The notes under the pieces: model-generated
Databases searched by the model: none
Told to the model about the DNA's origin: nothing
Seen by the model: only the letters and a program-made list of their open reading frames with translations
Program-made: the position numbers and the translations under genes
Assembly (NCBI RefSeq): GCF_900091555.1
Contig: NZ_FMCX01000001.1
Location: 682,001-746,000 of the forward strand
DNA: 64,000 nucleotides
Reading direction: 5' to 3'
Source of the DNA: Micromonospora mirobrigensis
Lineage (GTDB): Bacteria; Actinomycetota; Actinomycetes; Mycobacteriales; Micromonosporaceae
Shown: one piece after another, positions 27,482 to 35,943 of the stretch
Layout of the letters: each line of letters begins with the position of its first letter
Numbering within the stretch: position 1 is the first letter of the stretch

Positions 27482-28234
27482 GTGACCCGCACCAGACTCT
27501 CCCTGCGCCGGCTGCTCGCCACCGGCCTCACCGTCCTGGCCACCGCCGCCGCGACCCTCGTCGCCACCACCGGTCCGGCCGCGGCCGCCACCACCCCCGG
27601 CATCGACGTCTCCCGCTACCAGGGCACGATCAACTGGACCAGCGTCCGCAACGCCGGGATTCAGTTCGCCTTCATCAAGGCCACCGAGGGTACGACCTTC
27701 AAGGACGCCAACTTCGGCGCCAACTACGTGGGCGCCTACAACGCCGGGGTGATCCGCGGGGCGTACCACTTCGCCCGGCCGAACATCTCCGCCGGCTCGA
27801 CCCAGGCGAACTTCCTGGCCAGCAGCGGCGGCGCCTGGTCGGCGGACAGCCGCACCCTGCCCGCCGCGCTCGACATCGAGGCCAACCCGTACAGCGGGGG
27901 ATACTGCTACGGCCTGAGCACCACCGGCATGCGCAACTGGATCCAGGACTTCCTGAACACCTACCGGTCCCGCACCGGCCGGTACGCGGTCATCTACACC
28001 ACCACCAGCTGGTGGAACCAGTGCACCGGCAGCTGGACCGCGCCGTGGGCCAACCACCCGCTCTGGCTCGCCCGCTGGTCGAGCACCCCCGGCACCCTGC
28101 CCGCCGGCGCCCCGGTGTGGAGCTTCTGGCAGTACACCAGCAGCGGCAGCGTCTCCGGGATCAGCGGCAACGTCGACCGCAACTACTGGAACGGCGACCG
28201 GACCCGGCTGATCGCCCTGGCGAACAACACCTGA
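27482..28234 (+). CDS. Secreted GH25 lysozyme
   Basis: 250 residues. Sec signal peptide: VTRTRLSLRRLLATGL, hydrophobic core, cleavage near GPAAAATTPG (~residue 38). The GH25 barrel follows: GIDVSRYQGTINWTSV, FAFIKATEGTTF, GAYHFARP, ALDIEANPYSGG (catalytic Asp/Glu), WLARWSS, WQYTSSGSVSGISGNVDRNYW. Cleaves the glycan of bacterial walls. GTG 27482 has a GGAGG site; the in-frame TTG 27458 lacks one. No carbohydrate-binding module is attached. Confidence 0.95.
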   Translation: MTRTRLSLRRLLATGLTVLATAAATLVATTGPAAAATTPGIDVSRYQGTINWTSVRNAGIQFAFIKATEGTTFKDANFGANYVGAYNAGVIRGAYHFARPNISAGSTQANFLASSGGAWSADSRTLPAALDIEANPYSGGYCYGLSTTGMRNWIQDFLNTYRSRTGRYAVIYTTTSWWNQCTGSWTAPWANHPLWLARWSSTPGTLPAGAPVWSFWQYTSSGSVSGISGNVDRNYWNGDRTRLIALANNT

Positions 28235-28323
28235 TCCGCGAAACAGGTCGGCGGCAGCGGGATCGGTTACCACCCCTGCGGGTGGGCAACTGGTCCGGCT
28301 GCCGCCACCGTCGTGCCGCGGCC

Positions 28324-28551
28324 TCAGGCCCGGCGTCGGGCGACCACCGTGGGAATCGGCTCCTCGTCGACCAGGGCGCCACGGCGCGTCATCCGCCGCA
28401 CGACCACCCCCGCACCGACCAGGGCAACGACCGTGAGCAGCGCGACCAGGGCGGACAGGCCCATCATGGCCAGCAGCAGGACCGCGTCGCCGAGCGCGAC
28501 GAGCATCCAGAGCGCCAGCCGGGGCCGGGCGTCCTTGCGTCGGTAACCCAT
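28324..28551 (-). CDS. Small two-helix membrane protein, unknown
   Basis: 75 residues: basic N-terminus MGYRRKDARPR, two adjoining hydrophobic stretches (ALWMLVALGDAVLLLAMMGL and ALVALLTVVALVGAGVVV), then a basic C-terminus. A strong GGAAGGAGG site seven bases before ATG 28551 supports it as a real gene although no family is recognised. Same strand as, and downstream of, the Ser/Thr kinase-independent region; convergent with the lysozyme gene. Confidence 0.6.
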   Translation of the reverse strand: MGYRRKDARPRLALWMLVALGDAVLLLAMMGLSALVALLTVVALVGAGVVVRRMTRRGALVDEEPIPTVVARRRA

Positions 28552-28628
28552 GTCGTACCTCCTTCCGTCGTGACGGAGGAAGTACCCCACAGGGTGGGAA
28601 GTCATGCGAATGGAATTCGCAGCCGGCG

Positions 28629-30608
28629 TCAGTTCTTCCGGTCGGGCCGGAAACCGCGGATGATCGTCGCCCAGTCGGCCAGCTTCGCGTCCCACTGCGA
28701 CGTCGGGATCTCCCAACGCAGCGCGTAGCCACGGTCGTCCGCCGTGGCGAAGCCCCGGTTGCGCACGTGGTACCGGACGCCCCGCTGGGTCTCCAACCAG
28801 TCCCAGTCGGCGCAGGTGCGGTAGTAGGTGCAATGCTCGATGTCGAGGTACTCGTACTCGTCGACCTCGCCCTTGCGATACCGCTCGATGCTCTTCCAGT
28901 CGGCGTACGCGTCGTCCTTCGGGTCGGGCGTCCACTGCACCAGCAGCCGACCACCGTCCGGCCCGTTGTAGATGGCCGTGTCACCGCTGGTCTGCCCACC
29001 CCGCCAGCCCGGCGGGAGCGGCACGCTGAAGCCCGGGCCACCCTTCCGCAGCGTCCAGCCGGCCGGCAGGCCCGGCGTACCCGAGGAGGGTTGGGCCGGG
29101 GAAGCGGTCGCGCTCGGCGCGGCGCTGGACGCCGCCGTGGACGGCGCGGGCGGCGGCGCGGCGGCCGAGGTCGACGCCTGCGTGGACGGCGCGGCCGGGG
29201 AACCCGCCGGACCGGCCTGCCCACCACCCGGACCGCCGGACGCACCCGTGGACGGGCCGGCCTGCGGCGGCGTCGAGCCCTTGTCCCCGGAGCCGCTGTT
29301 GAGCAGCGGCACCAGCACCACGAGGCCCAGCAGCAGCGCCGCCACCAGGGCGCCGATCAGCAGGTTGCGCCGCTTGTGGTCCGGCTTGACGCCGGGCACC
29401 ACGGTCGCCCGGCCCTCCACGGGGTCGGCCTGCGCCGGCATCACCGACGTGGGGTTCACCGGCTTGCGGGCCGCCGGCGCCGGCGTGGGCTCGACCCTGG
29501 CGGTCGGCTCGGCGTCCGAGGTGGACGGCGGGGCCTCGACCTTCGCCGTCGGGCCCGCGTCGACCGACGCCGACACCTTCGCCGTCGCGTCCTCGGCCAC
29601 CACGCCGGCCGCGGCGGCGCCCGCCACGGCGTCGGTCGGCTCGACCGTCGCCGAGGACGGCGGCCTCGGCACGGCCGCGGACGAGGTCTCGGCGGGCCGC
29701 GGCGCCGGCACCACCGGCGGGTGCGGCTCGCGCGGACCGTTCGGCCCCGGCCGGCGTACGCCGTCCAGGATGGCGATGCTCTTGGCCCGCTTGCCGCCGG
29801 CCCGGCGCAGCAGCCGCTCGGCCACCTCGGCGGTGATCCGCTCGGCCGGGTCCTTGCGCAGCAGGCCGTTCAGCACCGGCTTGAGCGGGCCGGCGTTCTT
29901 CGGCGGCGGCATCGGCTCGGTGGCCAGCGCCGCCAGCGTGGCGATCGCCGACGGCCGGGCGTACGGCGACTTGCCCTCCACCGCCGCGTAGAGGGTCGCG
30001 CCCAGCGACCACAGGTCGGCCTCCGGCCCGGCGGTGCCGTCCTTGGCCCGCTCCGGCGCGATGTACGCGGGCGAGCCGAGGACCATGCCGGTGCGGGTCA
30101 CGTTCGGGTCGCCGGGGATGGTGGCCAGGCCGAAGTCGGTCAGCACCACCCGCCCGTCGTTGCCGAGCAGCACGTTGCCCGGCTTGATGTCGCGGTGCAT
30201 CACGCCGGCCTTGTGCGCCGCCTTCAACGCGCCCAGCACGCCGAGGCCGATCTCGACCGCGCGGGCCGGCGAGACGGGTCCGTCCTCGGCGAGGGTGTCC
30301 TGCAACGATTTGGACGCGACGTACTCCATGACGATCCACGGGTCGCCGTCGGTGCGCAGCACGTCGAAGATGCGGACCACGTTGACGTGGTTGAGCCGGG
30401 CGATGGCCCGGGCCTCCCGCAGCGACCGCTCGCGCATCTCGCGCCGCTCGTCGTCGGTGAGGCTGGGCGGCGGGACGAGTTCCTTGATCGCCACGTCGCG
30501 GTGCAGTACCTCGTCGCGCGCCTTCCACACCCTGCCCATGCCGCCCTGGCCGAGCGGCGAGAGAAGCCTGTACCGGTCGGCGACGAGTTGGGGAAGCGCG
30601 TTCGACAT
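28629..30608 (-). CDS. Transmembrane serine/threonine protein kinase
   Basis: 659 residues. Kinase domain 1-~275: glycine loop LGQGGMGRVWKA, Lys42 in VAIKE, HRD 138-140, DFG 158-160, APE in YIAPERA. A ~135-residue Pro/Ala/Thr-rich linker, one membrane helix (~415-436), a second Pro/Ser/Ala-rich spacer, then a ~140-residue external domain (WTLRKGGPGFSVPLPPGW...). No PASTA repeats, so it is not a PknB-type peptidoglycan sensor; the external ligand is unknown. Start ATG 30608. Divergent from the epsilon-subunit gene. Confidence 0.92.
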   Translation of the reverse strand: MSNALPQLVADRYRLLSPLGQGGMGRVWKARDEVLHRDVAIKELVPPPSLTDDERREMRERSLREARAIARLNHVNVVRIFDVLRTDGDPWIVMEYVASKSLQDTLAEDGPVSPARAVEIGLGVLGALKAAHKAGVMHRDIKPGNVLLGNDGRVVLTDFGLATIPGDPNVTRTGMVLGSPAYIAPERAKDGTAGPEADLWSLGATLYAAVEGKSPYARPSAIATLAALATEPMPPPKNAGPLKPVLNGLLRKDPAERITAEVAERLLRRAGGKRAKSIAILDGVRRPGPNGPREPHPPVVPAPRPAETSSAAVPRPPSSATVEPTDAVAGAAAAGVVAEDATAKVSASVDAGPTAKVEAPPSTSDAEPTARVEPTPAPAARKPVNPTSVMPAQADPVEGRATVVPGVKPDHKRRNLLIGALVAALLLGLVVLVPLLNSGSGDKGSTPPQAGPSTGASGGPGGGQAGPAGSPAAPSTQASTSAAAPPPAPSTAASSAAPSATASPAQPSSGTPGLPAGWTLRKGGPGFSVPLPPGWRGGQTSGDTAIYNGPDGGRLLVQWTPDPKDDAYADWKSIERYRKGEVDEYEYLDIEHCTYYRTCADWDWLETQRGVRYHVRNRGFATADDRGYALRWEIPTSQWDAKLADWATIIRGFRPDRKN

Positions 30609-30699
30609 CGGGGAGACGGTACCCGGCCGCGACGTCCCGTACACCGCCGGCACGCCACTATGCGGCGAAGGTCAAGTTCTCGACGCGTACCCTGACCCC

Positions 30700-30912
30700 A
30701 TGTCTGCCGAAGAGCCGCTGTTCCGGATCGTCCGTGGCGTGCCCACCGCCGAGGAACTGGCCGCGCTGGTGGGTGTGATCGCGACCCGGTCCCGCCCGGT
30801 GGCGGCCCCCGCGCCGGCCCCGACGTCGCTGTGGAGCCGCAGCGCCCGCCCCACCGCCGCGGCGCCCACCGCCGGCCGGGGCGCGTGGCGCGCCTCCGGC
30901 CTTCCCCGCTGA
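30700..30912 (+). CDS. accE5: Acyl-CoA carboxylase epsilon subunit
   Basis: 70 residues. The N-terminus EEPLFRIVRGVPTAEELAAL is the epsilon signature (RG-x-P-T-x-EELAAL), followed by an Ala/Pro linker and the C-terminal W...SGLPR end. The subunit bridges alpha and beta in actinobacterial acyl-CoA carboxylases. TACCCT at 30688-30693 is six bases before ATG 30700: a leaderless gene with its own promoter, as needed because it is 7 kb from the beta gene it usually adjoins. Confidence 0.92.
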   Translation: MSAEEPLFRIVRGVPTAEELAALVGVIATRSRPVAAPAPAPTSLWSRSARPTAAAPTAGRGAWRASGLPR

Positions 30913-31018
30913 CCTTCCCCCTGGTACGCCCCGACTCCGGTGGGCGGGGCTCCCGTCGGTGGCCCGGACCCATTAACCTCACTCTGGGAAACGGTGCCGT
31001 GACGGTTAGGGAGTGTCG

Positions 31019-31468
31019 ATGATCCCCCAGGAGGACCGCCCGACGTCCTGGTTGAGCGACTACGGCGGCATCGAGGCCGACATCCGCCAGCTCCGCGAGT
31101 TCGCCGAACGACTCGAGGCGGAGGTGCGACAGAACTACGCCCCACACCTGTCGTACATCGCGGACGACATGACCGCGGCGATCCCCAACCCCTGCGACTC
31201 GTTCCAGGAGCTGGTGCAGTTCCTGCACGCCCACCACGAGACGCAGCAGGCCACCGCCGACACCATCTTCGACGTCCGGGACACCACCGGTCACCTGGCC
31301 GCCGCGGCCGGCGAGGTCGCCGCCCGGTACGCCGGCTCCGACGCCTTCTCCGCCGCCCGGGTCACCGACGTCGAACGCGCGCTCGCCGACCCGTCCACCA
31401 GCCGGCCCGGCCCGGCGCTCATGCTCACCGATCCGGACAGGATGGACAACCGCGGGGAGGTTCACTAG
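31019..31468 (+). CDS. Helical WXG100-like protein of the mycosin cassette
   Basis: 149 residues, mostly helical, no signal peptide. A central Tyr/Trp-poor helical hairpin (IEADIRQLREFAERLEAEVRQ ... FQELVQFLHAHHETQQ) resembles ESX-type secreted or chaperone-like proteins, but no WXG turn is present. ATG 31019 has AGGGAG six bases upstream; GTG 31013 is less well placed. Its stop shares a base with the next gene's GTG. First of three tightly linked genes ending with a mycosin protease, so a type VII secretion-related role is inferred from context. Confidence 0.65.
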   Translation: MIPQEDRPTSWLSDYGGIEADIRQLREFAERLEAEVRQNYAPHLSYIADDMTAAIPNPCDSFQELVQFLHAHHETQQATADTIFDVRDTTGHLAAAAGEVAARYAGSDAFSAARVTDVERALADPSTSRPGPALMLTDPDRMDNRGEVH

Positions 31469-32991
31469 TGATCGAGCGCGGCGGCAGCGGGCGCGCCGGT
31501 CTCACCGACTGGCAGTCGATGGACGTGCTCAGCATGTGGGCCTGCATCCAGGACCACGACACCGCCAACCACTGGCGGCAGGTGTCCGGCTGGGTCAAGG
31601 TCTGCGACCTCGCGCAACTGCACCTGAGCCGGTTGCAGACCTACCGCGACGGGCTGGCCCAGGCGTGGCCCCCGGAGACCAGCGCCGCCTCCCGGTCGTA
31701 CCTCACCGAACTCGACGGCCTGATCGACCGGGTCCGGCGTACGCACGACGCCGCGTCGGCCAACCTCAAGGCCCTCTCCGGCGCCACCCGCGCCATCGAC
31801 GACGCGCGGTCGCGGCTCCGCCCGCTCTTCGACGAGTACGTGGCCAAGCTCGGCCAGAAGCAGGCGTACGAGGAGACGGTCAACGACCCGAAGGCGGTGC
31901 TGGGGTCGCGGCTGCCGGCCACGCCACCGGTGACCGAGGCGGATCTTCAGCGGTTGGACGTGCAGGCGCGCAGCGTGATGTATTCGCTCAGCGGCGAACT
32001 CCAGCAGGCCCAGGTAACCCTCCGCCAACCACCCCCGAAGTCATGGGCCTCTGTTCAGCACGACACCCCCGATCTCTATGAGGCTTCTGCACCTGTTATT
32101 CCGCCCATCGTGCCGGTACCTATGTCGGCAACTGGTTCGAGCCGTTCAAGCACCCGCATTACAACCGTCTCTCGCCCGATAACGGCACCTAAGGCACCAA
32201 ATGTTGGGCCGGTACTAGGCGGTGGCGGGCCGGTTCATAGTGCGTCCCCTCTTGGGCCGGGACCCCTAGCTGGCCCGGGTCCGGTGCTCGGAGGCGCCGG
32301 TCCACCGCTGGCCTCGCCAGTCACCCCAACCACGCCGACCGTGACACCGCCAGTACCACCCACCGTCACCCCGGGTCCCGGATTACCGCCCCCGCTGCCG
32401 CCGATTGCGGGCTCGGCTGGGCGCACCGGCAACCCAGGACCACTGCGTGGCCAGCCCGGTCCGGTGGGCCGCATCGTCGGCGGTGGAAACGGCACTCCAC
32501 ACGTGCCGCCTGCCACACCGCCCCGCGCGATGCCACCCGGCGGCCTGATCGGCGGCACACCGGGCATCGGGCTGGGGCAACCGGGGGCCAGCAACCCGCC
32601 GCGTCGGGTGAACCCGGTGGGCGGCGTAATCGGTGGTGGCGGTGCTGGAACCGGCCCCTCCGGCTCCGCCGGCTCCCGGCCCGGCGCTGGACGAGGCGGC
32701 CAGTACGGTGCGGCCCACGGGATGTCTCCGCTTGGTGGTGCCCCGATCGGTGGGCGCGGAACGAGTGGCACGGGACCACACATCAGTGGCGGCCCCTTCG
32801 GACCCGGCGGGAATCAGGTGCCCCATGGGAGTACCGGTCGGCCCGGTCGGCGAGACGGCGAGACCGAAGAAGAGCGTCGCTGGGACCCCGACCACCCCTG
32901 GGAGACTTACGAGGGCGTCGCACCCGTCGTGCGGCCACCGGAGGACGAGGGACCGATCGACCCGGGCCCTGCAATCGGTTTCGGCCGGTGA
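31468..32991 (+). CDS. PPE/WXG100-like protein with Pro/Gly-rich tail
   Basis: 507 residues. A ~190-residue N-terminal helical domain (WQSMDVLSMW..., WVKVCDLAQLHLSRLQTY...) resembles WXG100/PPE-type helical bundles. Then ~270 residues of Pro/Gly/Thr/Ser low complexity, and an acidic tail DPDHPWETYEGVAPVVRPPE, a motif I recall from other actinobacterial ESX-linked proteins. From about 32010 the DNA changes: many A/T third positions, unlike the N-terminal half. Overlaps its neighbours by one and four bases, so it is part of one translational unit. Confidence 0.7.
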   Translation: MIERGGSGRAGLTDWQSMDVLSMWACIQDHDTANHWRQVSGWVKVCDLAQLHLSRLQTYRDGLAQAWPPETSAASRSYLTELDGLIDRVRRTHDAASANLKALSGATRAIDDARSRLRPLFDEYVAKLGQKQAYEETVNDPKAVLGSRLPATPPVTEADLQRLDVQARSVMYSLSGELQQAQVTLRQPPPKSWASVQHDTPDLYEASAPVIPPIVPVPMSATGSSRSSTRITTVSRPITAPKAPNVGPVLGGGGPVHSASPLGPGPLAGPGPVLGGAGPPLASPVTPTTPTVTPPVPPTVTPGPGLPPPLPPIAGSAGRTGNPGPLRGQPGPVGRIVGGGNGTPHVPPATPPRAMPPGGLIGGTPGIGLGQPGASNPPRRVNPVGGVIGGGGAGTGPSGSAGSRPGAGRGGQYGAAHGMSPLGGAPIGGRGTSGTGPHISGGPFGPGGNQVPHGSTGRPGRRDGETEEERRWDPDHPWETYEGVAPVVRPPEDEGPIDPGPAIGFGR

Positions 32992-34172
32992 CAGGTCGCG
33001 CCTTCCGCACGGGCCTAGCCTTACTGCTCCTCGCCGCGACGAGCACATTGCCGGTGCTTCCCGCCGCCGCCGCACCCGGTGACGACGGCGCGGCGCGGGT
33101 CCGGGGCGACCAGTGGCACCTCCGTTACCTGCACGTGCCCGAGGCGAACCGGATAAGCCGCGGGCTCGGCGTCACAGTGGCGGTACCGGACACTGGCGTT
33201 GATCCTCACCCCGACCTCGTTCGCAACCTGCTTCCCGGGGTGGATCTAATCGGGGGTGGGAGCGGAGATGGCCGTGACGATCGGGATAGCCATGGAACGG
33301 CTATGGCCGGTCTTATTGCCGCACATGGGGGGCCGGGCACACGGGGAGCTTTGGGCATCGCACCCGCCGCCAAAATCCTCCCGATATACGGTTTGCCAGC
33401 GGAAACGAAAGGCGACAGCGGTACGCTTGCATCTGCAATCGAGTGGGCGGTCTCCCACAAGGCCGACGTGATCAGCGTTTCGGGGGTCACGGGCCCAACT
33501 GCGGAGCTCCAGAAAGCGGTGTCGGCAGCACTCGCGGCTGACATCGTAGTAGTGGCGGGAGTCGGCAACCACCCAGACAGTACTCGGATCGGTTATCCGG
33601 CTGCATATAACGGAGTTATCGCCGTCGGTGGCGTAGACCGTTACGGGAATCATGCCGCCGTATCGGTCACTGGCTCTGAGATCGACATCGCGGCTCCGGC
33701 CGTCGACATCGTCAGTACCAGCATCGACGGCAAGTACTCAAAGGGGACCGGCACGTCGAGCGCCACTGCGATCGTGGCCGGTGCTGCAGCCCTGATCCGG
33801 TCCCGCTACCCCAAGCTCTCCGCCGAGGAGGTCGCCCACCGGCTCACCGCCACCGCCGTCGACAAGGGACCGCCGGGCCGGGACGACCAGTACGGCTACG
33901 GCGTGATCGACCTGGTGGCGGCGCTGACGGCAGACGTACCCCCGTGGGGTGCCGGCAAGGCGTCGGACCGGCCGGCGGCCCCGACCACCACGCCGGCCGG
34001 CGGCCCGGCCTCCACCGCGATGGCCGACCCGTCGGGCGGGACGGGCGATGACGGCGGGGCGACGGTACGCGGGCTGGCCACCCTCGGGGTGCTGGTGGCG
34101 GCCGGTGGCGGATGGTTCCTGGTCCGGCGGCGTCGACGTGCCGACGACCCGCCGCCGCGGATCAGCCGGTAG
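32988..34172 (+). CDS. Mycosin-like membrane-anchored subtilase
   Basis: 394 residues. Signal peptide (LALLLLAATSTLPVLPAAAAP), S8 domain with catalytic Asp68 (VAVPDTGVD), His102 (DSHGTAMAGLIAAHG), Asn194 and Ser257 (GTGTSSATAIVAG), then a Pro/Thr linker and a C-terminal membrane helix (GVLVAAGGGWFLV) with a basic tail: the mycosin (MycP) plan of type VII secretion. No EccB-EccE genes are here, so the machine must lie elsewhere or be absent. Codon use is foreign-looking up to ~33770 and native after it. Confidence 0.92.
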   Translation: MTGRAFRTGLALLLLAATSTLPVLPAAAAPGDDGAARVRGDQWHLRYLHVPEANRISRGLGVTVAVPDTGVDPHPDLVRNLLPGVDLIGGGSGDGRDDRDSHGTAMAGLIAAHGGPGTRGALGIAPAAKILPIYGLPAETKGDSGTLASAIEWAVSHKADVISVSGVTGPTAELQKAVSAALAADIVVVAGVGNHPDSTRIGYPAAYNGVIAVGGVDRYGNHAAVSVTGSEIDIAAPAVDIVSTSIDGKYSKGTGTSSATAIVAGAAALIRSRYPKLSAEEVAHRLTATAVDKGPPGRDDQYGYGVIDLVAALTADVPPWGAGKASDRPAAPTTTPAGGPASTAMADPSGGTGDDGGATVRGLATLGVLVAAGGGWFLVRRRRRADDPPPRISR

Positions 34173-34182
34173 CGTCGGCGGG

Positions 34183-34836
34183 GTGAACTCCACGCCGCTG
34201 CGCCTCGTCCTCGCCTCGCAGAGTCCCGCCCGCCGCAAGCTTCTCCAGGCGGCCGGGATCGAACCCGACGTGCTGGTCAGCGGGGTGGACGAGTCGCAGG
34301 TGGTCAGCGACCGGGCCGAGGATCTCTGCCTGGAGCTGGCCCGGCTGAAGGCGCAGGCGGTGCTCGGTCGGCTGCGGCGGAGCCCGGACGAGCGGACGCT
34401 GGTGCTGGGCTGCGACTCGGTGCTCGGCTTCGACGGCGAGATCTTCGGCAAGCCGGACGACCCGGCGGACGCGACGCGGCGGTGGGAGCGGATGCGTGGA
34501 CGCAGCGGGGTGCTGCACACCGGGCACTGCCTGATCGACGTCGCGGACGGGTCGCGGGCGGAGCGGGTCGCCTCCACCACGGTGCACTTCGCCGACATCA
34601 GCGACGAGGAGATCGCCGCGTACGTGGCCACGGGTGAGCCGCTGGCCGTGGCGGGGGCGTTCACCATCGACGGGCTGGGCGGGGCCTTCCTCACCGGGAT
34701 CGAGGGTGACCCGGGCACCGTGGTCGGGCTCAGCCTGCCGCTGCTGCGCGATCTCCTCGGCGAACTGGGCCTGCGGATCACCGACCTGTGGACGAAGGTC
34801 GCGCCGGGGGGCCAGTCGGTCGAGCCGCTGGGCTAG
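34183..34836 (+). CDS. maf: Maf-family nucleotide pyrophosphatase
   Basis: 217 residues. Maf proteins hydrolyse non-canonical or UTP/dTTP nucleotides (house-cleaning) and can affect septation. Signature LVLASQSPARRKLLQAAGI at the start, then VLGCDSVLGFDGEIFGKP and AGAFTIDGLGGAF. TAGCGT at 34170-34175, whose TAG is the stop of the mycosin gene, precedes GTG 34183 by seven bases, so a separate leaderless transcript is likely. maf lies between accE5 and accA3 in mycobacteria too. Confidence 0.93.
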   Translation: MNSTPLRLVLASQSPARRKLLQAAGIEPDVLVSGVDESQVVSDRAEDLCLELARLKAQAVLGRLRRSPDERTLVLGCDSVLGFDGEIFGKPDDPADATRRWERMRGRSGVLHTGHCLIDVADGSRAERVASTTVHFADISDEEIAAYVATGEPLAVAGAFTIDGLGGAFLTGIEGDPGTVVGLSLPLLRDLLGELGLRITDLWTKVAPGGQSVEPLG

Positions 34837-34845
34837 CGTCCAGTC

Positions 34846-35499
34846 ATGACCCGCAAGTCGCTTCCGCTGACCGACGAGCTGCACGCGTACCTCGTCGCCC
34901 ACGGCTCCGCACCGGACGAGGTCGTCCGTGACCTGATGGCCGAGACGGTGGCCGCGCTGCCCGCCCAGGCCGGGATGCAGGTCGCGCCCGAGCAGGCCGG
35001 TTTCCTGACCTTCCTGACCCGGCTGCTCGGAGTGCGTCGGGCGGTCGAGGTGGGCACGTTCACCGGCCTCTCCGCGCTCGCCATCGCCCGTGGCATGCCC
35101 GCCGACGGCCGGCTGACCTGCTTCGACGTCTCCGAGGAGTACACCGGCATCGCCCGGCGGTACTGGGACCGGGCCGGGGTGGCCGACCGGATCGAGCTGC
35201 GCATCGGGCCGGCCGGCGACACGCTGCGCGGGCTGCCCCGGGAACGCCACCTCGACCTGGCGTTCATCGACGCCGACAAGACGGGCTACCCCGTCTACTG
35301 GGACGAGCTGGTGCCCCGGATGCGCCCCGGCGGGGTCATCGCGGTGGACAACACGTTGCGCGGCGGACGGGTGATCGCCCCGGAGAACGCCGACGACCGG
35401 GCGATCGCCGCCTTCAACGACGCCGTGCTGGCCGACGTCCGGGTGGAGCCGGTGATGCTGCCGATCGCCGACGGCCTCACCCTGGCCCGGGTCCGCTGA
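34846..35499 (+). CDS. Class I SAM O-methyltransferase (family 3)
   Basis: 217 residues. SAM site VEVGTFTGLSALAIARGM, acidic loop CFDVSEEY, metal/catalytic DLAFIDADKTGY and VDNTLRGGRV: the caffeoyl-CoA/catechol O-methyltransferase-like family (cation dependent). Substrate unknown. TAGCGT at 34834-34839 begins with the maf stop codon and ends six bases before ATG 34846, a second case of a stop codon reused as a -10. The 3' end overlaps the convergent 35477 gene by 23 bp. Confidence 0.9.
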   Translation: MTRKSLPLTDELHAYLVAHGSAPDEVVRDLMAETVAALPAQAGMQVAPEQAGFLTFLTRLLGVRRAVEVGTFTGLSALAIARGMPADGRLTCFDVSEEYTGIARRYWDRAGVADRIELRIGPAGDTLRGLPRERHLDLAFIDADKTGYPVYWDELVPRMRPGGVIAVDNTLRGGRVIAPENADDRAIAAFNDAVLADVRVEPVMLPIADGLTLARVR

Positions 35500-35854
35500 C
35501 CACGGGACGGTCCCACCACTCGTGGGAGACCGACTCGAAGGCGCGGATCTCGCCGCCGTCGAGCACCACGTACCGGGTGCCGGCGTTCCGGCCGTCCAGC
35601 TGTTCTTCGAGGTGGAGCAGGGTCAGGCGGTAGCGGGCGTCGGCCAGGGTCACCTCCGGCCCGAACGCCCCGTCGACGTCCTCGGCGCTCATCGCCGCCA
35701 GGTATCGCTCGACCTCGTCGTCCACCAGGTGGAGGAACACCTCGGGCTCGCCGGGGCCGGTGGGGGAAACGGCGAACCACCCCGTACCGGCCTCGTGCAG
35801 GGGGTAGCCGATCTCGCGGAGGTCGGTGATCACCCGCTGCACAAGGTCACCCAT
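35477..35854 (-). CDS. Unknown 125-residue protein
   Basis: No family recognised. Soluble, acidic; reads like a small alpha/beta domain (GWFAVSPTGPGEPEVFLHLVDDEVERYLAAM, YRLTLLHLEEQLDGRNAGTRYVVLDGG). TAGCCT (reverse strand, 35866-35861) is six bases before ATG 35854, supporting a real leaderless gene. Its 3' end overlaps the O-methyltransferase tail-to-tail. Confidence 0.65.
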   Translation of the reverse strand: MGDLVQRVITDLREIGYPLHEAGTGWFAVSPTGPGEPEVFLHLVDDEVERYLAAMSAEDVDGAFGPEVTLADARYRLTLLHLEEQLDGRNAGTRYVVLDGGEIRAFESVSHEWWDRPVVSGPGPG

Positions 35855-35943
35855 CCGCCGAGGCTAGCAACCGGGCGTCCACCCGGTGAGCTCCGCGACT
35901 GCCGGTCGCCACGTCACGGCACCGGACGACGACCGCGGCGCGG

